A DNA stretch of 64,000 nucleotides from NCBI RefSeq assembly GCF_014529625.1, contig NZ_CP076039.1, forward strand, positions 806,001-870,000. The letters run 5' to 3'. The position numbers and the translations under genes were made by a program. The notes under the pieces are model-generated. The model was given only the letters and a program-made list of their open reading frames with translations, did not search any database and was not told the DNA's origin. This document shows, one piece after another, positions 25,443 to 33,972 of the stretch (positions are counted from its first letter, which is position 1; every line of letters starts with the position of its first letter). The DNA is from Candidatus Pelagisphaera phototrophica. Its GTDB lineage: Bacteria > Verrucomicrobiota > Verrucomicrobiia > Opitutales > Opitutaceae.

Positions 25443-27014
25443 CTACGGCTTTGCCATTGCTTCGGCTTCTTTACGGGTTATGATGCCATTTCCGTTGCGA
25501 TCGAGGGTGTCGAAGTATTGCCCTTTGTATTCTTTGCGCGTGAGGCGGCCGTCTCTGTTCTGGTCTGCACGGAAAAGGCGGGCAAAGCGTTCAGTGGGCG
25601 TGAGATTGGCTCCGCTGCGAGTTTGAGGCTTAGCGGCGGTTTTGAGTTTACCGCCAATTTCGGCGTTGGTCCGGTCCTGGCGAATCCAGCGAGGCGTCTC
25701 CATCTGTTCGCTCCAGGCGGTATAGATGGTTCGCGTTTCCTTTAGCTTTTCTGGGTTGCGTTTGGAAAGGTCTCTTTTCTCCCCAATGTCATTGGCGAGA
25801 TTGAAAAGCATTTCAGGCTGACCACGCATTTTTACGAGTTTCCAATCTCCCACTCGAGCGGCGTGTTGGGTTCCTGCTCGCCAGAAAAGGTTCTGATGGG
25901 GCCTCCCTGTTTGATGTCCGTTCAAAAATGGGATAAGGTCTTTGCCATCGAGGGGGTTTTTAGTTGGCAATTGAGCACCGGCGGCGACAAGAGAAGTTAC
26001 GTGTACGTCGAATCCCATGACGGGTTTTCGGTAGGTTTCGCCAGCTGGAATTTTTCCAAGCCACTGCATGGCGAAAGGAACTCGGATGCCTCCTTCGAGC
26101 ATTTGCCCTTTGTACCCACTTAGTGGATCGTTTCTCGAAGTCGTTTGAGTCGTGGGTCCACCGTTGTCGCTGTAAAAGAAAACGAGCGAACTCCCTTCTT
26201 GGCCGAGATCGCGCACTTTGGTCATTACACGTCCAATCGCGTCGTCTAGGGCGGATAGCATTCCAGCGTAGGTCTTGCGTTTCTTGTCTTTGATGTCTGG
26301 AAAACGGCTCTCGTAACGCTGGGTTGCTTCGAGAGGCAAGTGGACCGCATTGAATGAAAAGAAAAGGAAGAATGGTTTTTCGCTTTTCCGGTTTTGTTCA
26401 ATAAACTCGACGGACTCCCGAGCGAAAGCGTCTGTGAGGTACTCCGATTCGTCATTGTATGGCAGGCCGTGGCGAAACATTTGATGATTCTGGCGAGGGC
26501 CATTCGGATAGAATGTTCGGGCGCCGCTGTGGAAGCCATAGGTGTACTCGAATCCACGTTCATGTGGACGGAGGCCTTCCTTAAAACCAACATGCCATTT
26601 CCCAACCCAGCAGGTGGCATAACCGACTTCCTTCAGTCTTTCCGCCAGTGTGGGAACTTCGCGTGGTATGCCGAAATTGGGAGCGGAATACTCTTCGGGG
26701 CCAGAATTGTTCTCAAACCCGAATCGGTGTTGGTACATTCCAGTAAGCAATCCCGCTCGGGAAGGAGAGCATATGGGATGATTCGCATAACCGTCCGTAA
26801 ACTTGACTCCTCGTGCAGCGATGGAATCGATATGCGGTGTGGGAATGTCATCACAACCGTTGAATCCAATATCATTATAGCCGAGGTCGTCGGCTAGAAA
26901 TATGATGATATTTGGCTTCTTGGCAAATACGCTGAGACAAGTAATCGCCGTCAAAAAAACAATGCCTTTGAAAAACCAAAGACATCCCAGCGATTTTTGG
27001 ATCTGCTGTTTCAT
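25443..27014 (-). CDS. Secreted sulfatase with C-terminal EF-hand pair (C-S-P-S-R)
   Basis: This 523-residue protein has a signal peptide (hydrophobic core at residues 13-30). A standard sulfatase domain follows: F-L-A-D-D-L-G-Y-N-D-I-G, FGly site P-I-C82-S-P-S-R-A-G-L-L-T-G, G-K-W-H-V-G-F, F-N-A-V-H-L-P and Y-S-D-N-G-G-P. After W-S-E-Q-M-E-T-P-R-W the usual enzyme ends, but here about 60 residues are added. They carry two EF-hand loops, D-Q-N-R-D-G-R-L-T-R-K-E (484-495) and D-R-N-G-N-G-I-I-T-R-K-E (505-516). EF-hand tails are frequent on PVC extracellular proteins and may bind calcium for stability or attachment. Its ATGA start overlaps the stop of the upstream cytochrome gene, so the two are translationally coupled. 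Confidence 0.92.
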   Translation of the reverse strand: MKQQIQKSLGCLWFFKGIVFLTAITCLSVFAKKPNIIIFLADDLGYNDIGFNGCDDIPTPHIDSIAARGVKFTDGYANHPICSPSRAGLLTGMYQHRFGFENNSGPEEYSAPNFGIPREVPTLAERLKEVGYATCWVGKWHVGFKEGLRPHERGFEYTYGFHSGARTFYPNGPRQNHQMFRHGLPYNDESEYLTDAFARESVEFIEQNRKSEKPFFLFFSFNAVHLPLEATQRYESRFPDIKDKKRKTYAGMLSALDDAIGRVMTKVRDLGQEGSSLVFFYSDNGGPTTQTTSRNDPLSGYKGQMLEGGIRVPFAMQWLGKIPAGETYRKPVMGFDVHVTSLVAAGAQLPTKNPLDGKDLIPFLNGHQTGRPHQNLFWRAGTQHAARVGDWKLVKMRGQPEMLFNLANDIGEKRDLSKRNPEKLKETRTIYTAWSEQMETPRWIRQDRTNAEIGGKLKTAAKPQTRSGANLTPTERFARLFRADQNRDGRLTRKEYKGQYFDTLDRNGNGIITRKEAEAMAKP

Positions 27015-29122
27015 CGGCTTTGTTGGGCTACCTGTGGCTCCGATGCCTGTGCTGGTTGCAGAAAGGATTCGCTGAGGACGATTTCCTTGATTAAAGTATG
27101 AAACTGGAATTCGTCGTCGATGGTTGCTTGGGCGATTTGGTCGAGTGAGGGAGAATCGGCGATATCGAGCTCGCGACCGAGTGCAAAGGAAAGCACGTGG
27201 GCTGCGAAAGCTCGGGTGAAGCGCTCTTTCTCAGCAAGGATAGCGTCTTTGAATTCAACGATATTGTGGAATGCGTGCTTCCGGAAAAGCTTTCCGGAGG
27301 TATTAACGATGCGACCGTTCTCGTATTTTTCACGCCAAAGTCCTGCTGGGCCGTAATTCTCTAAAGCGAATCCTAGGGGATCGATTCGATTGTGGCAGCC
27401 GGCGCAATCCAGGTTTTCCCTATGAACATCCAACCGTTCGCGCAGAGTGAGCGATTCGATGTCTACTTCATCACTCTTCTCCGGCAGTGGGGGGACGTCC
27501 GCAGGGGGCGGTTCTGGCGGGTTGTTGAAGATGACGGATGCGATCCAGGCCCCTCGAGTGATCGGTTTGGTTCGGCTGGCGCTGGAGGTCATTGTCATAA
27601 CCGCAGCGTTTGTAATGACGCCACCTTGACGCCGGTCTTCAAGTAGCACCCGTTCAAAGGGAACCTGCACGACTGGCGCTGACATTCCACTGGATCTGCC
27701 CCCTTCCTGGTACCAGGTTTCAAGAAATTTACTCTGATAACTGTAGGTGGGGTCAATGAGCTCCAAGATGGATCGATTCTCAATTAGAATGGTCTCGAAA
27801 AGAAGGAGCGGCTCGAGCATCATATGCATGCTTCCCCGGTACTTAAAATGATAGAACCCCGGCCAGGTATCTCGATCGGGGGTGGATGTGATGATCCGAT
27901 CGAGCTGCAACCACTGTCCGGGAAAACTGTCGCAAAACCGTTTCAATCGTTCGTCCCGAAGCATTCGCTCGACTTCGGTGACCAGCGTTTTGGGGTTACT
28001 CAATTCTCCATTGACCGCTTTTTCTAAAAGAATGGGGTCGGGTATGCTACCCCAAAGAAAGTAGGAAAGCCGCGATGCGAGGGCGGTATCCATGGCTGCG
28101 TTCATTTTGCCCTCAGTGACCGGTTGATCCCGCAAGTAGAGAAACCGTGGCGAGGCCAAAGCGGCTGAAGCCATCATTTTCATTGCATCCGTGTAGGTCT
28201 CACCTGATTGGATACGTTGTAAGGTGCTTTCAGCGTAGCGATTCAAGGTAGATTCATCTACCGGCTCACGAAACGCCCGAGTAAGAAACGAACGTAGTCG
28301 ATTACTGATAACGATTGAGAGATTCTCACTAGCGGCGGGAGGAGTGAAAAATGAATGCCACACCCCGCAAGTATCTTCGTTGAAGTCGTCGCTTTCGACA
28401 ATCGAGCGGCTGAGCTTCAAGAATGATTCCATGAGCAGCGGTGAAATAGATAAGTGGTCGGCTTGGTTGTCGTAGCCATGTTCTGCTCGGAGGTCTTGAG
28501 GGAAAGGGCCGACCCCGGCTAGTCTCGGTTCGATCATCTGGGACTTCCCCAGTGGTCGGCTACCTGCCTTTAGGGACGATGGCATGATCCCTGTCTGTGG
28601 TTTAAAGTAGTTGCCGTACTCCCGCAACATACGTTCCGGAAGCGTAAAGACTTCCACGTTGAGCTCGAACAAGTCCTGGACCGCGTTATTGTATTGAAAG
28701 CGGTTCATGCGCCGAATCGGGGTTTTAGGAAATGAGGTGCGAGCGGCAATCGCCTCTTTCATCAGTGCTTGCAGCTCAGCGATTATCTCCTGTCTCGACT
28801 CCGCTGAAAGAGGAGGTTCTTCCTCTGGCGGCATTTCTTCGAATTCGAGGACGTCGATGAGATCCTGAATGCGGTGGGGGGTTCTCAGTAAATCGTCTGA
28901 ATTCGAAATCTCCAATAAGTTTAGATCCCCTTTTATTTTGTCATCTTTGCCGTGGCATTTGATGCAATTTTCTGCGAGGGCTGGAAGGAGCGTTTCGTTG
29001 AAGCCTTCTGCGGCATTAACAAAGGGAGTCATCTTTGCTCCGATTACGAAGAATACGAGTAATCTAGGGACGTCACATATGATGCCTGCAGGGGTTGCTA
29101 TTTGTTTGATTGGAATTAGCAT
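27011..29122 (-). CDS. DUF1587/DUF1592/DUF1588/DUF1585 cytochrome c-like protein
   Basis: Read from ATG 29122 the protein has about 703 residues; the frame extends to 29266 without family similarity. It carries an export signal and then a heme c motif in N-C-I-K-C-H-G (PSCyt1-type domain) with E-F-E-E-M-P-P-E-E-E-P-P. The DUF1587 segment R-M-N-R-F-Q-Y-N-N-A-V, a DUF1595 segment, DUF1592 (S-R-L-S-Y-F-L-W-G-S and F-P-G-Q-W-L-Q-L), DUF1588 (G-G-V-I-T-N-A-A-V and C-A-G-C-H-N-R-I-D-P-L-G-F-A-L-E) and DUF1585 follow in order. These PVC proteins are assumed to be periplasmic electron-transfer or oxidative proteins. No function is proven. It overlaps the downstream EF-hand sulfatase by 4 bases. Confidence 0.9.
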   Translation of the reverse strand: MLIPIKQIATPAGIICDVPRLLVFFVIGAKMTPFVNAAEGFNETLLPALAENCIKCHGKDDKIKGDLNLLEISNSDDLLRTPHRIQDLIDVLEFEEMPPEEEPPLSAESRQEIIAELQALMKEAIAARTSFPKTPIRRMNRFQYNNAVQDLFELNVEVFTLPERMLREYGNYFKPQTGIMPSSLKAGSRPLGKSQMIEPRLAGVGPFPQDLRAEHGYDNQADHLSISPLLMESFLKLSRSIVESDDFNEDTCGVWHSFFTPPAASENLSIVISNRLRSFLTRAFREPVDESTLNRYAESTLQRIQSGETYTDAMKMMASAALASPRFLYLRDQPVTEGKMNAAMDTALASRLSYFLWGSIPDPILLEKAVNGELSNPKTLVTEVERMLRDERLKRFCDSFPGQWLQLDRIITSTPDRDTWPGFYHFKYRGSMHMMLEPLLLFETILIENRSILELIDPTYSYQSKFLETWYQEGGRSSGMSAPVVQVPFERVLLEDRRQGGVITNAAVMTMTSSASRTKPITRGAWIASVIFNNPPEPPPADVPPLPEKSDEVDIESLTLRERLDVHRENLDCAGCHNRIDPLGFALENYGPAGLWREKYENGRIVNTSGKLFRKHAFHNIVEFKDAILAEKERFTRAFAAHVLSFALGRELDIADSPSLDQIAQATIDDEFQFHTLIKEIVLSESFLQPAQASEPQVAQQSR

Positions 29123-29415
29123 GCGATTCAAAGTACGAGTAACGAAGTGCCCGATCTGCCTTGGCTTGATTCTGGGGTAGGTGGGGCTAAAGTGACCCTC
29201 ACACAAAAGGGCTGTATTGGATGCTTTCAAATCAAAAATGTGGATGGTCTGGAGTCGCATCATCACCTCAGTTCCTAATGGGGCTAAACTTTGGATAAGC
29301 CGCGATCACTATTGCTTGCTCTTGAGTGAGAAATTCGTAGTTAAAATAAAGACTTAACCCCTTATGGCTACCCTCTTAATCTATGCAATCCCATCCTTTA
29401 TTCTTATCCCGTGCC

Positions 29416-30984
29416 ATGTGCGAACGATTATCAGTAATTAATTCGAGTTTCGTTACGATTGTTCTCACTTGCCTCGTCTCATTTTCATTCGCCGCTCCTA
29501 CCAAACCTAATGTTGTGCTTTTAGTCTCGGACGACCAAGGCTGGGGGGACGTGGGATACCACGGGGGTGAGATGTCGACTCCCAATCTCGACCAGCTCGC
29601 CAAGGACGGAATGGAACTGAACCGATTTTATGCTTACCCGATTTGCTCACCCACTCGTACCTCACTCCTGACGGGTCACATTTCGATGCGTCACGATATA
29701 TTTTCGCCGATACCAGCCAACTTGACGATACCTCACGACGAGCAGCTTATGAATCAGGCTTTTAAGGAAGCGGGCTACACGACTATGACGGCGGGCAAGT
29801 GGCATTTAGGCATGACCCATGTCCGCGATCTTCCGATTAATCGTGGTTTCGACCATACCTACGGATCACTGAGAGCAGGGCCGGACTTCTGGACGCACGG
29901 GCGAGGTGAGCAAAAAGATTGGGCCCGTAATGGGAAAACCGTCTTTGAAAATGGGTATGTGACCGATTTGTTTGGCAACGAAATCAGTCGCCTGATCCGC
30001 GATCGCGATCCCTCCAAACCCTTTTTTTCCTATGTCGCGTTCACTGCGCCCCACACCCCCCTGCAAGCACCTCAAGAGTACGTCGACAAGTATGCCCACA
30101 TCGAAAATGGGGATCGCCGCATTTATTGTGCGATGGTGGAAATCTTAGACGTAGCGATCGGCAACATTCTCAAGGCGATCGATGACGAAGGAATACGAGA
30201 CAACACGATAGTGATTTTCTTTTCGGACAACGGTCCGACTACAGTCGGGGATAGCAGTGGTTTCCGAGGACAAAAAGGTCTGGTATACGAAGGTGGCACT
30301 CGCATGCCCGCTATCATCCGTTGGCCGGGTAAAATTCCTGCGGGCGTCCGCAGCGAGCAGCCTATGGTGGTTTACGACTTGTTTCCGACATTCGTTGAGG
30401 CTCTGGACCTTAAGACAAATCTGAATACGCCTTTTGACGGTGAGAGCTTATGGGACGTCCTTAAAACGGGTGGAAAGCGTGAGCGTAAAACCGATATGGT
30501 TATCGGCAATGGAACGTCCTATTCAGTGCATTCGGGCGACTACAAGCTGGTACACTCGAACATTAATAGAAACACGCCTAATTCGCCTCCGGAACTTGTC
30601 GAACTATTTAAGATTTACGATGACCCGAAAGAAACGACTAATGTCGCTGATACCCATCAGGATGTAGTCGAAAAAATAATGGTCAACAACGCTGTATTTG
30701 CAGATATGGTACGCAATGCTCCTTTTCGTGAAGGGCGTCGAGGACGAGCAGCTCGAATTGCGAGAGGCGATGGCGGCCAGAGTGGGCGGCCTGGAGTTGG
30801 CACTGCGGGTGGACAAGGTGAAGGGCGCGTTGCCTCCGGTGGTCGACTGGGAGGACCCGCCGCTGGCGGACGAACTGCAGGTGGCAGGCCTGGAGGCGGT
30901 GCGGGTGCTCCTGCAGGACCTCCGATTGCTCGCGATACCGATGGGAACATTATCCATCTGCACGAATCGCTTCCCAGGGGATAG
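29416..30984 (+). CDS. Secreted sulfatase with Gly/Arg-rich C-terminal tail (C-S-P-T-R)
   Basis: From ATG 29416 (an upstream ATG at 29383 adds 11 residues) the protein begins with a signal peptide (V-T-I-V-L-T-C-L-V-S-F-S-F-A). The sulfatase domain is complete: L-V-S-D-D-Q-G-W-G-D-V-G-Y-H, Y-P-I-C-S-P-T-R-T-S-L-L-T-G-H, G-K-W-H-L-G-M, F-T-A-P-H-T-P and S-D-N-G-P-T. After L-F-K-I-Y-D-D-P-K-E-T-T-N-V, where sulfatases normally end, about 75 residues of low complexity follow. They are rich in Gly, Arg and Ala (for example G-R-R-G-R-A-A-R, G-G-R-T-A-G-G-R-P-G-G-G-A-G), with a final I-I-H-L-H-E-S-L-P. The DNA for this tail is clearly more GC-rich than its surroundings. It is divergent from the cytochrome gene at 27011-29122. 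Confidence 0.9.
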   Translation: MCERLSVINSSFVTIVLTCLVSFSFAAPTKPNVVLLVSDDQGWGDVGYHGGEMSTPNLDQLAKDGMELNRFYAYPICSPTRTSLLTGHISMRHDIFSPIPANLTIPHDEQLMNQAFKEAGYTTMTAGKWHLGMTHVRDLPINRGFDHTYGSLRAGPDFWTHGRGEQKDWARNGKTVFENGYVTDLFGNEISRLIRDRDPSKPFFSYVAFTAPHTPLQAPQEYVDKYAHIENGDRRIYCAMVEILDVAIGNILKAIDDEGIRDNTIVIFFSDNGPTTVGDSSGFRGQKGLVYEGGTRMPAIIRWPGKIPAGVRSEQPMVVYDLFPTFVEALDLKTNLNTPFDGESLWDVLKTGGKRERKTDMVIGNGTSYSVHSGDYKLVHSNINRNTPNSPPELVELFKIYDDPKETTNVADTHQDVVEKIMVNNAVFADMVRNAPFREGRRGRAARIARGDGGQSGRPGVGTAGGQGEGRVASGGRLGGPAAGGRTAGGRPGGGAGAPAGPPIARDTDGNIIHLHESLPRG

Positions 30985-31064
30985 AGTGATTAGCGATTAA
31001 TAGGTCCAGCGTTTGCGCTGCACCGTGGTAGCTCTGGCGTTTTCGTAAATTGATGAAAACTGCG

Positions 31065-31295
31065 TTAGTTGCGAGATGTCGACTTTGGAATTAGGGCTTT
31101 GGTAAATAGTAAGCTCAACAAAGTTGCAATACCTAGAAATCCCGGTGACGAATCGGGGACCGAATGCGTTTCAATCGTTTCGATTGAACCGTTGTCCAAT
31201 GCTGAGAATGAAACGCGATTATGTGGAGCTTGCCGGCCATGATGTGCTTTATGAGCTTTCGTTGGGCGGTCTCGGGCGATATCTCCCAGTGTCGA
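31065..31295 (-). pseudogene. Possible relic of a VPDSG-CTERM-like sorting tail
   Basis: On the - strand a frame opens just after a TAA near 31295 with no ATG and ends at 31065-31067. Its last 32 residues read S-V-P-D-S-S-P-G-F-L-G-I-A-T-L-L-S-L-L-F-T-K then A-L-I-P-K-S-T-S-R. A V-P-D-S motif, a short hydrophobic helix and a basic tail is the architecture of PEP-CTERM-type sorting signals; the VPDSG variant is known from Verrucomicrobia. The fifth residue is Ser, not Gly, and no upstream body is recognisable. Confidence 0.3.
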
Positions 31296-31324
31296 TTATG
31301 TCCCCACTAAATAACGACATCACC

Positions 31325-31549
31325 CTAATCGGGGTTCTCGCTAGATAGGCCTTGTTTTGGATCGTCAAGGGTTACTGACATCAGTCTTATGTCTTTATCA
31401 GTGGCTTCAAGTTGCACCGCAATTTCATGGCCTATAACATTGTCATAGGCCTCCGCTTGGCGTGGCTGTCGTTCGTCCCAGACGAGTACGTTCACCGCTT
31501 CGCAATTAGCGAGGTCAGTCAAAGCTATTTGAGCGAAGGTATCCGACAC
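31325..31549 (-). pseudogene. ThuA-family protein fragment (N-terminal region)
   Basis: The - strand frame contains V-L-V-W-D-E-R-Q-P-R-Q-A-E-A-Y then G-H-E-I-A-V-Q-L-E-A and S-V-T-L-D-D-P-K-Q-G-L-S. This matches the N-terminal region of ThuA, a trehalose-utilisation family with a class I glutamine-amidotransferase-like fold, in which D-E-R-Q-P and D-D-P-E-Q-G-L are conserved. It stops where the next block (D-V-L-x-W-W-G-H) should begin. About two thirds of the protein is absent, so this is a relic. ThuA proteins often occur with Gfo/Idh and DUF1080 genes in PVC bacteria. Confidence 0.68.
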
Positions 31550-31632
31550 AAAGGAAAATCGATATACGCGAATGGATGTAATGTGGGTATCCTTTTGACA
31601 TAGGCTTCTTCTGGGGATTAATTGTTCAGAAG

Positions 31633-32595
31633 ATGCGGATACTTACTACGATACTGCTTTTCACATTGTCGCATACAAACCAATGGGGCGCCCCCATCGA
31701 GCGAATCGCCTTTGGCTCATGTGCAAAACAGAATAGGCCCCAGCCGATTTGGAATACCGTTCAAGCCTTTCAGCCAGAGTTGTGGATCTGGACGGGTGAT
31801 TGCTATTATGGGGATAGCGTGGATTCAGAAGTCCTTGCGGCCAAGGCTTCTAAGCAGAAGCTAGTCCCAGGATACGTGGGTTTAAGAGACTCGTGTGCAG
31901 TGATTGGAGTTTGGGACGATCACGACTACGGAATTAATAATGGAGGAGTGGAGTACCCAGCCAAAGAAATCAGCCAAAAAGCGTTTTTGGATTTTATTGA
32001 CGAGCCGGTGAGCAGTGACCGGCGATCTCAACAAGGCATATATTGGGACTATGAATACGGTGAGGATGATCAGGAGATTCAGGTGATTTTACTCGATGTC
32101 CGTTATTTTCGGGATTCGCCCAAGGCTTCGGATCCAGATGTGCTCGGAGAGGCGCAATGGACCTGGCTAGAGAAATGCCTAGATCGGAGCGAAGCCTCAG
32201 TACATTTCATCGTTTCGGGAATTCAAGTGCTGCATGAGGATCACAAGTACGAGAAGTGGGCAAATTTTCCGGCATCGAGAAATAGACTTCTCAATCTTGC
32301 GACCGAAAAAGCAAAAGGCCGAGTGGTGTTCCTCAGCGGAGACCGTCACATCGGCGAGTTCGCTCGTATGGAATACGGTCCTTCCCGTAAAGAGCTAGTC
32401 GAAGTCACTTCAAGTAGTTTAACGCATTCTTGGAACACTTTTCCGGGAGAGCCAAACCGGCACCGTATTGGGAAGGTGTATTCTGAGAATAACTTCGGAT
32501 CGATCGAGCTGGATTGGGAAAAAAGAGAGCTTTTCCTAGGCTTACGAGGGCTAAAAGGGGAAATGGATCGTTCGATGCATTTGCCCTTCGATTGA
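31633..32595 (+). CDS. PhoD-like metallophosphatase, secreted
   Basis: This 320-residue protein has a short signal peptide (M-R-I-L-T-T-I-L-L-F-T-L-S). The metallophosphoesterase motifs of the PhoD family follow: R-I-A-F-G-S-C-A-K-Q near 24, W-T-G-D-C-Y-Y-G-D near 53, G-V-W-D-D-H-D-Y-G near 93, and F-L-S-G-D-R-H-I-G-E near 234. PhoD-type enzymes are periplasmic phosphodiesterase/phosphatases using Fe and Ca. The length is shorter than Bacillus PhoD but common for PVC homologues, which lack the N-terminal beta domain. It ends 93 bases before the convergent redoxin gene. Role is probably phosphate or phospholipid-derived phosphodiester scavenging. Confidence 0.86.
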   Translation: MRILTTILLFTLSHTNQWGAPIERIAFGSCAKQNRPQPIWNTVQAFQPELWIWTGDCYYGDSVDSEVLAAKASKQKLVPGYVGLRDSCAVIGVWDDHDYGINNGGVEYPAKEISQKAFLDFIDEPVSSDRRSQQGIYWDYEYGEDDQEIQVILLDVRYFRDSPKASDPDVLGEAQWTWLEKCLDRSEASVHFIVSGIQVLHEDHKYEKWANFPASRNRLLNLATEKAKGRVVFLSGDRHIGEFARMEYGPSRKELVEVTSSSLTHSWNTFPGEPNRHRIGKVYSENNFGSIELDWEKRELFLGLRGLKGEMDRSMHLPFD

Positions 32596-32688
32596 GGAGG
32601 AAGGGGAATTGGCAGTAAAGTGGTGTCGCCCGAAACTCGCGGACTCATGTCAATATAGAACCTAGCGAACCCAGGTTTTCCGAATCCG

Positions 32689-33891
32689 TTATTCGTCGGG
32701 TGCGGTATAGTGGCGGGTCAGCGTATCAAGAATTTCACTGCGAACGACTTCGGGGTCGATTTTGCCGAGTTTACGATAGAGAACGTGACCTTCCTGATCA
32801 ATGAGGATGGAATAGGGAACCGGTCCAGGCCATTCGGGATCGAGGGCGTCCGCCAGCTCGTCCATATTCGTGCCGGTGTAGAGGTAGTTGTTGGTCGAGC
32901 GACCTTCGGCCTCGACTGACTTGCGAAGCTTGTCACTCATGATGGCGCGATGCTTGCCCAAAAAGGCCTTGGCTTTTCCCATTTGGCTAAGCTGATCCAG
33001 GCTGATGGTAATGAGTTCGAATTCGCGTCGGCTGAATTTCCGAGCAATAGCGGTTAAGTCGGGAAACTCCTCTACACAAGGAACGCACCAAGTCGCCCAG
33101 ATATTGACCAGGCGTACTTTCTCGGTACCGTTTTTACGCAATGCGTCAATGCCTGCGGCGTCGATTTTCTCTATGGTTGCTTCAATTGACTGCCATTTCT
33201 GCTCCTCTTCCACTACATGCTGGTTGCGCTCTTTCCATTTGGTAGAGCAACCATGGGGGCGGGTCGTTTCAACGTGTACGGGATTTCCCGCAAGCAGCGC
33301 TTCGACTGCGTTGCGAGCATCGGGGTGCTTCACGGTTGTGGGATCGGGAAAGCGGGAATCGTCGAAGCGTCCATTGTAGCGTAATTTTCGTTCCTTGTCG
33401 AAAATAAGAACATGTGGAGTGGCGAGACAACCATAGGCCCGGGCGGTGACTTGTGCGTCACCGTCGAAGAGGAAAGGGAACGTCCATCCGTAATCCTCAG
33501 CGTATCTTTTGGAGTCTGCGAAGGTCTCATCGTAGTCCGTGTGACCAAACTCATCGGGCCGCAATCCGGAGGAGTGGTTAGGGTTGATGGCGACGAAGGC
33601 GAAACTCTCGTCCTGAAAGTCTTCAACGAATTCCAGTACTCTCCCCATGGCTCCGTGCGAGGTCGGGCAGTGGGTCCCCGTGAAGTAGACCACAAGAATG
33701 TCCGGTCCGGCAAAGTCGGAAAGCGAGTATTGTTTCCCGTCAATTCCAGGCAGATTGAAGTTAGGGGCGGAATCTCCAATGTGTAGCGTCGTGAACCCGT
33801 CGGGTAGACCTTTGGCATCCACAGCGAAGGCGCTTGTGCTAGCGATCGAAATGAGGAGTAAAGTAGGGGCGAGGATTTTGATGAGTCTCAT
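32689..33891 (-). CDS. Secreted fusion of an AhpC/TSA redoxin and a thioredoxin-like domain
   Basis: This 400-residue protein has a signal peptide (about 1-23) and two redox domains. The first (about 37-200) is redoxin-like: I-G-D-S-A-P-N-F-N-L-P-G-I-D-G, then Y-F-T-G-T-H-C-P-T-S-H-G with a single active-site Cys, and A-T-P-H-V-L-I-F-D. The second (about 255-390) is TlpA/ResA-like: L-V-N-I-W-A-T-W-C-V-P-C-V-E-E-F-P with the C-x-x-C pair, and V-P-Y-S-I-L-I-D. Such fusions occur in PVC genomes beside cytochrome-like genes. Here it follows the DUF1552 gene by 81 bases on the same strand, suggesting one operon. A role in thiol or heme redox chemistry outside the cytoplasm is likely. Confidence 0.88.
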   Translation of the reverse strand: MRLIKILAPTLLLISIASTSAFAVDAKGLPDGFTTLHIGDSAPNFNLPGIDGKQYSLSDFAGPDILVVYFTGTHCPTSHGAMGRVLEFVEDFQDESFAFVAINPNHSSGLRPDEFGHTDYDETFADSKRYAEDYGWTFPFLFDGDAQVTARAYGCLATPHVLIFDKERKLRYNGRFDDSRFPDPTTVKHPDARNAVEALLAGNPVHVETTRPHGCSTKWKERNQHVVEEEQKWQSIEATIEKIDAAGIDALRKNGTEKVRLVNIWATWCVPCVEEFPDLTAIARKFSRREFELITISLDQLSQMGKAKAFLGKHRAIMSDKLRKSVEAEGRSTNNYLYTGTNMDELADALDPEWPGPVPYSILIDQEGHVLYRKLGKIDPEVVRSEILDTLTRHYTAPDE

Positions 33892-33972
33892 TGGGATGGA
33901 TTGGGAAGGTTCATCGAGTTGGTGGGCGGACCAAGATTTTTTAGCGCTGAGAAGTAAATCGGGGCTCTACCT

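Larger units (their letters stand above)
30985..31632. other. Gene-poor stretch holding - strand relics
   Basis: No intact gene is supported here. It contains a ThuA-family fragment on the - strand (31325-31549) and, further along the same strand, a possible protein-sorting tail. A + strand frame of 74 codons at 31124-31348 (TTG start) has ordinary composition but no similarity I can name. The stretch lies between the Gly-rich sulfatase and the PhoD-like gene and looks like decayed coding DNA. Confidence 0.5.

Noticed and set aside
30604-30963. Long - strand and alternate + strand open frames opposite the Gly/Arg-rich tail
   Set aside because: They arise because GC-rich low-complexity coding DNA lacks stops in other frames. 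They have no start site, no family similarity, and lie within a clear sulfatase gene.
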